From: Desulfarculus baarsii DSM 2075
Lineage (GTDB): Bacteria; Desulfobacterota; Desulfarculia; Desulfarculales; Desulfarculaceae
Direction: 5' to 3'
Assembly: GCF_000143965.1 (NCBI RefSeq)
Contig: NC_014365.1
Location: forward strand, 1,887,501 to 1,951,500
DNA length: 64,000 nt
The translations under genes were made by a program, and so were the position numbers. The notes beneath the pieces are model-generated. The model saw only the letters and a program-made list of their open reading frames with translations, was not told where the DNA came from and searched no databases. Of the stretch, positions 48,997 to 59,431 are shown piece after piece (position 1 is the first letter of the stretch; the number at the start of each line of letters is the position of its first letter).

Positions 48997-50046
48997 TTAG
49001 GCGGCCTTTTGGGACGCCTTTTCCTTGGGCTTCTTACGCCCGGGCAGGCCCTCCAGGAAAGCCTGACTCGGCGTCCTGCCGTTCATGTTCCGGCCCTGGT
49101 GCGCCCGCTCATGGTTGTAATGGCGCAGATACTCATCCAAGTCGGCCTGCATCTCATCCAAGGTTTCATACCATTTCTGACGGCCCTTGATCCGGAAATG
49201 CTCGTCCAAGAGCGTCCGGTGAAGCCGTTCCACGAAGCCATTGCTCTGAGGCCGACGCACCCTGGTGGTGCGGTGTTCGATCCCCTCAAGCTGCAGAAAC
49301 AGCTCATACGGATGCTGGTCTGGCCGGCCGCAAAACTCTCGCCCATTGTCCGAAAGCACCGTCTCAATCACCGCGTCGTGGGCCTCAAAGCACGGCAGCA
49401 CTTCCTCGTTGAGCACATGCACCGCCGTGACCGGAAGCTTGCTGGTGTACAGGCGACCCCAGGCGTGGCGGCTGTGGCAGTCGATGACCGATTGTAGATA
49501 CACCTTGCCCACGCCCTTGAGCGCGCCAACGAAAAACGTGTCCACCGCCACCAGGGCCCCGGTGTGCCGGGCCTCGATGTGGCGGTCGCGAAACTCCGGG
49601 CTGAAGCGCTCCAAAGCCCGAATCTGCTCGTCGCTGAGTTGAATGTCCTGGGCGCGAACCGATTGCTCGAGACGCAAAAGACGCTCGTGCCGCGTGAGCA
49701 TCTCGTGGCGACTCCACACGCCTCGCACGCCGCCGGAACTCACTTGCACGCCGCGAAGGGCCAATTGCTGCGACACGCGAAGCGCTCCGTGGGTCGGATA
49801 CTCCAGGCTGTAAGCCATGATCGCCGCCTCAACCTCCGCTTCCACACGATTGGGATGCGGCCCCTTGGGGCCGGGCAAACGGTCCACAAGGCCCTGTGCG
49901 CCGTAGGTCTGGAAATTGCGCCGAATCTCGTAAAACTGCTGCCGCGAGTAGCCCATCAGTTTGCAGGCCCGGCTGACGTTGCTCAATTCCCCAGCAAGCT
50001 CTAGCAGACTCAGCTTCCTTCGTGCTACCTTCTTCTCCGTGGTCAT
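48997..50046 (-). mobile_element. IS481-like insertion sequence transposase
   Basis: 349 residues in one frame. HTH part: LSNVSRACKLMGYSRQQFYEIRR. Integrase catalytic core: ALVAVDTFFVGALKG (D), VIETVLSDNGREFCG (D), RRPQSNGFVERLHRTLLDEHF (E), the DDE set of IS481/IS3-type enzymes. Terminal inverted repeats and target duplication could not be fixed by eye; the ends lie roughly within 48940-50095. It is the only minus-strand gene in the element and entered after it formed. Confidence 0.85.
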
Positions 50047-50112
50047 GTTGCCCTCCTGTGTTGAGGTTTGTTCGAGTTTCGCAACTACAAACCTACCCCA
50101 ACCAAGGGCGGC

Positions 50113-50268
50113 ATGACCACTTCCTCTACGTGGTCGACTGTCAGGTCATTACTAGATCAGCACAGATTGGAGGAGATGTTGCCGCCTGATTTCTTAGACA
50201 GCTTACTTGAGGCTATCCGTGCAGAATTTATGGAGTATGCCATTAAGGCATGGAAAGAGAGGACTTGA
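50113..50268 (+). CDS. Small protein upstream of the integrase
   Basis: 51 residues from ATG 50113, possibly the remainder of a longer gene cut by the adjacent IS (the open frame extends to 50068 without an ATG). TTSSTWSTVRSLLDQHRLEEML is followed by a helical PPDFLDSLLEAIRAEFMEYAIKAWKERT. It overlaps the integrase start at TGATG. Function unknown. Confidence 0.5.
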   Translation: MTTSSTWSTVRSLLDQHRLEEMLPPDFLDSLLEAIRAEFMEYAIKAWKERT

Positions 50269-51497
50269 TGGGGGTAGTCGTTCGAGAGAAGGATAGTGGT
50301 TCCGGCGTCTGGTGGGTTTTCGTCAACGAAGACGGCCACCGCACCAGCCGCAAGGTTGGCAGTAAACGTCTGGCCCTGGAGGTGGCGGAAAAGATCAAGG
50401 CCAAGTTGGTGCTACGCAAGTGCGGGTTGGTGGCCCCGGAAAAGGTCAAGCTGCCCCTGTTCCGCGACTATGCCCAGATTTGGCTTGAGGGCTTCATCAA
50501 GCACACGCGGCGTCCGGCCACCTATGAGCGTTACCGAGACGTTCTGAAAAAGTACGTGACGCCAAAGCTGGGCAGCTTGCCGTTGGATCAGATCAGCCGG
50601 GGCCAGGTGCGTGATTTGCTGCTGGGCATCTACAGCAAAGGTCTTTCCAAGGCGTCGGTATGCATCGTGCGTGACACCATCAGCGGCGTGATGGGCTTCG
50701 CTGTCGATGAAGAACTGATCCCATCCAACCCCGTGATAGGCATCACCAAGCGGCTGAACCTGGGCCGTGACGACGGCAACACGGTTGAGCCCATGACCCA
50801 TGAAGAGGTGGCCCTGTTCCTGGAGACGTGCGCCAAGCACTACCCGGAGCGCTACCCCTTCTTTTTGACGGCCTTCAGAACGGGCATGCGCCTTGGCGAA
50901 CTGCTGGCCCTGCAATGGGGCGACATTGATTGGCACGGCCGTTTCATCGTGGTGCGGCGCTCGTTCAAGGGCGGATACACCACGTCAACCAAGACCGGCA
51001 AGGCCCGGCGCGTGGACATGTCCAACCAATTGTTCGAAACGTTGTGCGCTCTGCAAACCAAGCGCAAGCGTGAGGCGGTGGGAGCGGGGCGGGGCGAACT
51101 AGCGCCGCTAATCTTCCACAAGGGCGGCCTGCCCATCGCGCAAAATAGCGCCCGCAACCATTTCAAGCGGATTTTGCAGAAGGCCGGCCTGCGGGAAATG
51201 CGCGTGCATGATATCAGGCACACGTTCGCCAGCCTGCTTTTGAGCGCCGGCCAAAGCCCGGTTTACGTCAAGGAACAGCTTGGCCATTCCAGCATTTCCA
51301 TGACCGTGGATATCTACGGCCACCTTATACCGAGCAGCAATCGGGACGCGGTTAACCAGCTTGACGAGGCCGCGCCGGAATGCACCCCCCGCGCACCCTA
51401 CGAAACGAAGAATCCCGTAACCCATCAGGATTACGGGACAATTTCGTTTTTGGTGCCGAAGGGGAGACTCGAACTCCCACACCCGTACGGGTACTAG
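50268..51497 (+). CDS. int: Tyrosine recombinase (integrase) of the element
   Basis: 409 residues from ATG 50268. The SAM-like N-terminal core-binding domain (RDYAQIWLEGFIKHTRRPATYERY) precedes the catalytic domain with FRTGMRLGELLALQW (Arg near 208), HDIRHTFASLLLSAG (His 314, Arg near 317), LGHSS and DIYGH (Tyr near 350). It lies directly beside attR, and its last codons run through the att core into tRNA-Leu, giving VPKGRLELPHPYGY. After excision the frame would instead end VPKGRAVKM. Confidence 0.95.
   Translation: MGVVVREKDSGSGVWWVFVNEDGHRTSRKVGSKRLALEVAEKIKAKLVLRKCGLVAPEKVKLPLFRDYAQIWLEGFIKHTRRPATYERYRDVLKKYVTPKLGSLPLDQISRGQVRDLLLGIYSKGLSKASVCIVRDTISGVMGFAVDEELIPSNPVIGITKRLNLGRDDGNTVEPMTHEEVALFLETCAKHYPERYPFFLTAFRTGMRLGELLALQWGDIDWHGRFIVVRRSFKGGYTTSTKTGKARRVDMSNQLFETLCALQTKRKREAVGAGRGELAPLIFHKGGLPIAQNSARNHFKRILQKAGLREMRVHDIRHTFASLLLSAGQSPVYVKEQLGHSSISMTVDIYGHLIPSSNRDAVNQLDEAAPECTPRAPYETKNPVTHQDYGTISFLVPKGRLELPHPYGY
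51383..51399 (+). repeat. Right copy of the 17-bp subterminal direct repeat
   Basis: CACCCCCCGCGCACCCT, identical to 40051-40067, here within the 3' end of the integrase gene (coding for part of CTPRAPY). It lies 52 bp inside attR. Confidence 0.6.
51413..51438 (-). terminator. Hairpin at the right end of the element, possible replacement tRNA terminator
   Basis: TCCCGTAA (51413-51420) pairs with TTACGGGA (51431-51438). On the minus strand, 12 bases after tRNA-Leu, it is followed by TTCTTCGTTTC; on the plus strand by CAATTTCGTTTTT. It may end both int and tRNA-Leu transcripts. Confidence 0.5.
51451..51467 (+). other. attR core
   Basis: TGGTGCCGAAGGGGAGA, covering the CCA, acceptor 3' strand and part of the T-arm of tRNA-Leu (minus strand). 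Integration leaves the whole tRNA intact on this side. Confidence 0.85.
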
Positions 51498-51537
51498 ACC
51501 CTGAACCTAGCGCGTCTACCAATTCCGCCACTTCGGC
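51451..51537 (-). tRNA. tRNA-Leu (anticodon CAG), integration site
   Basis: 87 nt including encoded CCA. Acceptor GCCGAAG with CTTCGGC, D-loop AATTGGTAGACGC, anticodon stem CTAGG/TCTAG with loop TTCAGGG (CAG reads CUG), a class II long variable arm (TACCCGTACGGGTG) and T-arm GAGTTCGAGTCTCC. Promoter at 51593-51621. Confidence 0.95.
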
Positions 51538-51592
51538 ATTTGCCCCGACAATCCCGCGTTTTTTATGCGGAACTTGCCAACCGGCACGGCGA

Positions 51593-51621
51593 AATATATA
51601 ATCACTATCCGCGCCTGTCAA
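51593..51621 (-). promoter_or_regulatory. Promoter of tRNA-Leu
   Basis: On the minus strand TTGACA (51616-51621), 17 bases, TATATT (51593-51598). Confidence 0.75.
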
Positions 51622-51680
51622 GGGGTTTCGCGGGCCTTTGTTTTTCTTTGGCGACATTTTGCATCGGAGGATAGGGCGAC

Positions 51681-52627
51681 ATGATCGTGCTGCGCGGCCT
51701 GGAGGAGTTGAGGCAAAAATACCCATCGCCCGTGGTGACGATCGGCAACTTCGACGGCGTGCATCTGGGCCATCAAGCCTTGTTCGCCAAGGCCAGGGAG
51801 CGGGCCCTGGCCCTGGGCGGCGCGTCGTTGGCCATGACCTTCGAGCCGCACCCCATGCGCGTGTTGCGGCCGGCGGTCAACCTGCCGCTGATCACCCCGT
51901 TGGAGCAAAAGCTGCAACTGATCGAGGCCCAGGGCGTGGACGTGGCTTTGTGCGTGCAATTTGACGCTGGCTTCGCCGCCCTCAGCGCCGATGATTTCGT
52001 GGACAAGCTGCTGGTGGCCCGCCTGCGCGCGGCCGAAGTGGTGGTGGGCTACGATTTCAGCTTTGGCCATCGCGGCCTGGGCGATCTGGAGCTGTTGCAG
52101 CAAAAGGGCGCGCAACACGGCTTTGCCGTGCACGTGGTCGGGCCGGTGCTGGTCGACGGCCGGGCAGTCAGCTCCACCAGGGTGCGTCAGGAGGTCGGCG
52201 CGGGTCATTTGGCCGAGGCGCGCAAGCTTCTGGGCCGCAACTATCGCATCGCCGGCACGGTGGTGAGCGGCCACGGCCGTGGGGCCAAGGTGGTGGGTTT
52301 CGCCACGGCCAACATCAAGGTCAGCGACGAGCTTTTGCCGGCCGAGGGCGTCTACGCCGTGCTTGTGCAGGATGACCAGGGCAAGCTGCACAAAGGCGTG
52401 ACCAACATCGGCAACAATCCCACCTTCGCCGACGCCCAACTGAGCGTCGAGACCCATCTGCTAGATTATCATGGCGACCTCTACGGCAAGCACATAGTGG
52501 TCATTTTCATAGAATACCTGCGCGGCGAACAAAAATTCGCCTCGGCCGACGAACTCAAGGCCCAAATCGCCAAGGACATCCAGCGCGCCCACTGCGTGTT
52601 GGATCAAGACCTCAGCCGCCGGCAGGC

Positions 52628-52631
<4 letters not shown>
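51681..52631 (+). CDS. ribF: Bifunctional riboflavin kinase/FAD synthetase
   Basis: 316 residues. The N-terminal FMN adenylyltransferase has VTIGNFDGVHLGHQAL (HxGH), a FSFGHRGLGD loop and VSSTRVRQEVGAG. The C-terminal riboflavin kinase has GRGAKVVGFATANI and KGVTNIGNNPTF, VETHLLDY. It makes FMN and FAD in the cytoplasm. SD GAGGATAGGG precedes ATG 51681. Its stop overlaps the stop of convergent hflX by two bases. Confidence 0.95.
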
Positions 52632-54271
<1,640 letters not shown>

Positions 54272-54284
54272 ATGGGCCTCGCGG

Positions 54285-55676
<1,392 letters not shown>

Positions 55677-55679
55677 GCG

Positions 55680-56189
55680 CTACTCCTCGGTTTGGGACTC
55701 CTCGACCTCTTTGCCGGCGGCGGCCTCGGCCTGTTCGTCCTTGGCGAAGACGCCCTCGACCGTCACCGAGACCTCGACGATCACCTGCGGGTGCAACTTG
55801 ATCTTGACGGGGTATTTTCCCAGATCCTTGATCGGGTTGTCCAGCATGATGCGCCGGCGATCGATGTCGTGACCAGCCTCGGCCAGAGCGGCGGCGATCT
55901 CCTTGGTGGAGACCGAGCCGTAGAGCTTGCCGTGTTCGCCGGCGCGCACCTTGATGGTCACCGAGGCGCCGGATACGCCGGCGGCTTCTTGGCGGATACG
56001 CGCGGCTTCCTTGGCCTGCTGGACGGCGATGCGCTTACGCTCCGCCTCCACCGCGGCCATGTTCTTTTTGGTGGCCAGAACGGCCAGGCCCTGGGGCACG
56101 AGGAAGTTGCGGGCGTACCCGCGCTTGACCTCGACCAACTCGCCCGGATCGCCCAGGCCCAAAACCTCTTTGATGAGGATGACCTGCAT
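55680..56189 (-). CDS. rplI: 50S ribosomal protein L9
   Basis: 169 residues with GGAGGAAACACC before the ATG. MQVILIKEVLGLGDPGELVEVKRGYARNFLVPQGLA is the L9 N-terminal domain; a connecting helix (KKNMAAVEAERKRIAVQQAKEA) leads to the C-terminal domain ending with an acidic tail longer than usual (EQAEAAAGKEVEESQTEE). Confidence 0.97.
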   Translation of the reverse strand: MQVILIKEVLGLGDPGELVEVKRGYARNFLVPQGLAVLATKKNMAAVEAERKRIAVQQAKEAARIRQEAAGVSGASVTIKVRAGEHGKLYGSVSTKEIAAALAEAGHDIDRRRIMLDNPIKDLGKYPVKIKLHPQVIVEVSVTVEGVFAKDEQAEAAAGKEVEESQTEE

Positions 56190-56341
56190 TGGTGTTTCCT
56201 CCGCGGTCGGGCCGACCCGTTAGCGCCGGGTCGGCTGAAGTGATCATGTGTCAACGGCAGGCCCGCGCCGCGCGCCGGCATGGGCGCGTGGTGGGTGTTC
56301 AAGCGGCTGTGAACCTGCCCGCGGCCTGGTCTTGGGGCGGC

Positions 56342-56578
56342 CTACATATAAGAAGAGCCGAAGGGCAGCAGCGCGATGTGCCGCGAACGCTTGATGGCCA
56401 GGGTCAGCTCGCGCTGATGCTTGGCGCAGCAACCGCTGATGCGCCGGGGGATGATCTTGCCGCGCTCGGTGGTGAAATAGCGCAGGGTGCGCGGGTCCTT
56501 GTAGTCGATCTTTATGGTGGTGTCCGCGCAGAAACGGCAAACCTTGCGCCGACCGAACCTTCTCTTCTTGTTGACCAT
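56342..56578 (-). CDS. rpsR: 30S ribosomal protein S18
   Basis: 78 residues: [64 protein letters not shown]. Cysteines at CRFC and GCCAKH positions suggest the zinc-binding (C+) form of S18. A 150-bp gap follows before rplI; no gene is seen in it. Confidence 0.97.
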   Translation of the reverse strand: MVNKKRRFGRRKVCRFCADTTIKIDYKDPRTLRYFTTERGKIIPRRISGCCAKHQRELTLAIKRSRHIALLPFGSSYM

Positions 56579-56596
56579 TGTGATTCCTCCCGCCGG

Positions 56597-57022
56597 TTAT
56601 TCTTCCGAGTCTTCTTCAGTGTCTTCTTCCGAGAAACGCGAGTCGAAATCGTCGTCATCGGAAGATTCGGCGCTACGCCGGCTGGCCTTGGCGGCCGCCT
56701 CGGCTTGGGCCTGGGCGATGGCCTCCTGATCGAAAACATCCCCCAGCTTGACGGAGAGGAAGCGGATCACGCGCTCGTCGATCTTGAAATTGCGCTCCAG
56801 CTCGTCGACCACCGCGGGCTTGGCGCCATACTCGAACAGCACGAAAAAGCCCTTGGTGTACTTTTTGACTTGATAAGCCAGGCGCCGGCGGCCCCACAGG
56901 TCGACCTTGACCATCTCGGAGCCGTCTTTTTCCAGGATGCCCTTGAATTTATCGACGACGGCGGAGCACTCGTCCTCGGGCAGCTCTGGATCAATGATGA
57001 AAATGGTTTCGTAATGCCTCAT
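56597..57022 (-). CDS. rpsF: 30S ribosomal protein S6
   Basis: 141 residues from ATG 57022 with GGGAGGTCAA upstream (a longer frame to 57100 is rejected). MRHYETIFIIDPELPEDE starts the single S6 domain; WGRRRLAYQVKKYTKGFFVLFEY and ERNFKIDERVIRFLSVKL follow. The C-terminal tail is acidic (SSDDDDFDSRFSEEDTEEDSEE region), which recalls E. coli S6 glutamylation but is encoded. Confidence 0.97.
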   Translation of the reverse strand: MRHYETIFIIDPELPEDECSAVVDKFKGILEKDGSEMVKVDLWGRRRLAYQVKKYTKGFFVLFEYGAKPAVVDELERNFKIDERVIRFLSVKLGDVFDQEAIAQAQAEAAAKASRRSAESSDDDDFDSRFSEEDTEEDSEE

Positions 57023-57093
57023 TTGACCTCCCTTTGGTCTGATGTCCCCGGCCGCCCGGCCGGAGAAAGGAGTGTGACTTGAAGTGTCATTGG

Positions 57094-57558
57094 TTACCAC
57101 TTGCCAGGCGATTTGTCAAGCCTGCGCAAGCAATTGCGGCTGATCGGCCCCCTGGGCGGCCGCCAGAGGCCCAGCAGCAGGCGATCGGCCGGGCAGAGGG
57201 CCAGGCCGTCGGCCTCGGCCGGCCGAACCCAGCGCAGGGCAAGGTGCTCCAGGGCGCGCGGTTCGTGGGGGCCGATCAGCCGGCAGCCAAAGGCCCACAA
57301 GGCCAGATCTGGCCCGGGCGCGCGGCGCTGGCGGAGCAGGCCCAGCAGGGCCAGCGGAGTCAAGCGGCAGGCCAATTCTTCAATGATCTCGCGGCGCAGG
57401 CACTGGCGCATGGTTTCGCTGGGCCGCCGCTTGCCGCCGGGCAACTCCCACAGGCCGTTATCCTGGCGCTGGGCCAGCAATAACCGGCCGCCGCGAAAGA
57501 TGGCCGCGCAGGCCACGTCCATGACCGGCCGGGCCAGGTTCAAGGATGGTGGGGTCAT
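57094..57558 (-). CDS. NUDIX hydrolase, MutT-like
   Basis: 154 residues from ATG 57558, overlapping the upstream TPR gene as ATGA. Contains the NUDIX box: GGKRRPSETMRQCLRREIIEEL (G-x5-E-x7-REUXEE). The preceding VACAAIFRGGRLLLAQRQ and WELPGG fit 8-oxo-dGTP or related nucleotide pyrophosphatases. The C-terminus has a basic tail (GPISRNCLRRLDKSPGKW). The substrate is unproven. Confidence 0.85.
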   Translation of the reverse strand: MTPPSLNLARPVMDVACAAIFRGGRLLLAQRQDNGLWELPGGKRRPSETMRQCLRREIIEELACRLTPLALLGLLRQRRAPGPDLALWAFGCRLIGPHEPRALEHLALRWVRPAEADGLALCPADRLLLGLWRPPRGPISRNCLRRLDKSPGKW

Positions 57559-59390
57559 TTTTTGCGGTCGGAGTTGGAGAGCATGCGCGTTTTCAGTTGC
57601 AGATAATGTTCCTGGGCCTCGGGATAATCGGCGTTTTTGTCCAGAATTTTTTCGAACAGGGCCAGGGCCTTGGCGTCGTTGCCCAGGGCCTCGTAAAGTT
57701 CGGCCAGGCGCATGGCCATGGCCAGGTCGTCGGGAAAGGCCTCCACCGCCTTGGCCAGGGCCTTGGCCGCCTCGCGCGGTTTTTCGCGGTCCAGGGCCAG
57801 GGTCGCGCGCATTTCGTAGAGCGATTTGGCCGCCGGTTTGGCCTCCAGGGCCTTGTCCAGCATGGCCGCCAGTTTGTCGGGCCGGTTGGCCGCCAGGCCC
57901 GGATAAACGATGGCCGCCACTTTGGCCGCGTCGTTGGCGGCGAACATGGCCGCGGCCTGCTCGGCGGCTTGATCCCATTTCTTTTGGCTGGCCAGGGCTT
58001 CGAAATAGGCCTCCTGCACATCCAGGTCGTCGGGTTTGGCCTTGGCCACCACGGCCAACTTGTCGGCGGCCTGATCCAACCGGCCGGCGTCCAGATGCAG
58101 CACGCCCAGGTTGAAGTTGATGTCCGGGTCGTCGGGGCGCAGTTTGCCCAGGCGGTCATAGAGCTCGGTCAGGCGCTTGCGGTCTTTTTTCTCGTCGAGC
58201 AGTCGGGCCATTTTAAGCAAGATGGCCGCGTCGTCGGGGCGCATGGCCGCCAGGCGCTCCAACTGGGCCAGGGCCTCGTCGCGTCGGCCGGCCTCCAAAA
58301 GGGCCGTGGCCAGGCGTTGTTGCAGGATGAAGTCGGTCGGATGCAGGTCGGCGGCCTTGGTCAGGACGTCCAGTTGTTGCCCGCGCCGGCCCAGCGCGCC
58401 CATTTGATCGGCCAGATCGTTCCAGACAGCCACGTTTTGGGGATCGGCCGTGGCGGCTTGGCTGGTGGCCTCCACGGCCCGTTCCGTCTGCCCGGCCAGT
58501 TGCAAGGCCTTGGCCTGGCGCAGCAGGGTGGCGGCCTTGAGGCGGCCCCGTTGCAGGCCGGCCAGGCGGTCCAGGCTCTCGGCGGCCTGGGGCCAGCGGC
58601 GCAGTTGCTCCTGGGCGGCGGCCATGTCCGAAAGCAGTTGGGCGTCCTGGGGGCTGGCCGGCAGCAGGCGGCTCCAGAGGGCCAGGGCCTGTTCGGGCTT
58701 GTCCTGCTTGGCGTAAAGATCGGCCAGCTTGCGTTGCAGGGCCGGGTCGTCCTTTTCGGCCAGGGCGGCCTTGAGCATCTCCACGGCCTGGTCGTATTGA
58801 TGGGCTTCGATCAAAAGCCCCAGCAGCTGTTGAAAGACCATCTCATCGCCGGGGGTCAGCTCCCAGACCTTTTTCATGCACAGGATCTTGTCTTCCAACG
58901 CCTCGACGCTCTGGGCCCGGCGCAGCCAGTCCAGCGACGACGGCCGCACCAAAAGTGAGACAGTCCCCACCGGCAGGCCGTTTTTGTAGACGTCCAGAGC
59001 CACGGCCTCCACGTGGTAGACCTTGTCCTCGCCCAGGATTTCGCGCAGGGTGTGCGGCGCGCGCAGGTCGTAGCTGGGGTGGCTGCGCAGGCGATAATCC
59101 AGGCCAAAGTCAAACCAGGCGTCGGTGCTGGCTCGCACCACGTTGAAGGAGACGTCCGGGTTGAGGGCCAGGGCGCTGCCGGATTTCAACTGGATCAAGC
59201 GGCCGCTCACGGCCAGGTCGATGGTCTGCAATGAATAAGGGCTTTTGGGCGCGCTATCGGCTAGGGCCGTTGGCGGGCAGGGCCAAAGGCCTGTCAGCAC
59301 GGCCAGGCATATCAGCATCGCAAGCGGTTTTGCCCTGACAACCATACGCACCAGACGCGCCTTGCCGCCGGGATTGGCGTTAATAAACAA
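57555..59390 (-). CDS. TPR-repeat periplasmic/outer-membrane protein
   Basis: 611 residues. A hydrophobic signal segment near 20-40 (PLAMLICLAVLTGLWPCPPTALA) indicates export. A ~110-residue N-terminal region (SPYSLQTIDLAVSGRLIQL) is unassigned. From ~170 onward there are about 10-12 TPR-like 34-residue units (for example ALWSRLLPASPQDAQLLSDMA, LGVLHLDAGRLDQAADKLAVV and ALGNDAKALALFEKI). Scaffold role in envelope or polysaccharide complexes is possible. It precedes the NUDIX gene and is coupled to it. Confidence 0.75.
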   Translation of the reverse strand: MFINANPGGKARLVRMVVRAKPLAMLICLAVLTGLWPCPPTALADSAPKSPYSLQTIDLAVSGRLIQLKSGSALALNPDVSFNVVRASTDAWFDFGLDYRLRSHPSYDLRAPHTLREILGEDKVYHVEAVALDVYKNGLPVGTVSLLVRPSSLDWLRRAQSVEALEDKILCMKKVWELTPGDEMVFQQLLGLLIEAHQYDQAVEMLKAALAEKDDPALQRKLADLYAKQDKPEQALALWSRLLPASPQDAQLLSDMAAAQEQLRRWPQAAESLDRLAGLQRGRLKAATLLRQAKALQLAGQTERAVEATSQAATADPQNVAVWNDLADQMGALGRRGQQLDVLTKAADLHPTDFILQQRLATALLEAGRRDEALAQLERLAAMRPDDAAILLKMARLLDEKKDRKRLTELYDRLGKLRPDDPDINFNLGVLHLDAGRLDQAADKLAVVAKAKPDDLDVQEAYFEALASQKKWDQAAEQAAAMFAANDAAKVAAIVYPGLAANRPDKLAAMLDKALEAKPAAKSLYEMRATLALDREKPREAAKALAKAVEAFPDDLAMAMRLAELYEALGNDAKALALFEKILDKNADYPEAQEHYLQLKTRMLSNSDRKK

Positions 59391-59431
59391 TACCGAACCC
59401 GGCCGCGATAGTCAAAGCGCTCGTGGCCGAC

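Larger units (their letters stand above)
39967..51467 (+). mobile_element. 11.5-kb integrated element, capsid-forming phage-satellite-like
   Basis: Bounded by a 17-bp direct repeat TGGTGCCGAAGGGGAGA at 39967-39983 and 51451-51467, the latter being the 3' end of tRNA-Leu. Genes, all plus strand apart from one IS: MerR-like regulator, small ORF, major capsid, prohead protease, portal (frameshifted), HTH protein, small ORF, primase-helicase, HNH endonuclease, terminase large subunit, AT-rich ORF, small ORF, tyrosine integrase. Tail, head-tail adaptor, lysis and small-terminase genes are not seen. Capsid and packaging genes without tail or lysis genes, at about 10 kb without the IS, is the layout of capsid-forming PICI-type satellites. 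A degraded HK97-like prophage is the alternative. Confidence 0.85.

Noticed and set aside
48940-50095. Exact ends and target duplication of the IS481-like copy
   Set aside because: I compared both flanks and found no convincing inverted repeat pair, so I give only the transposase frame.
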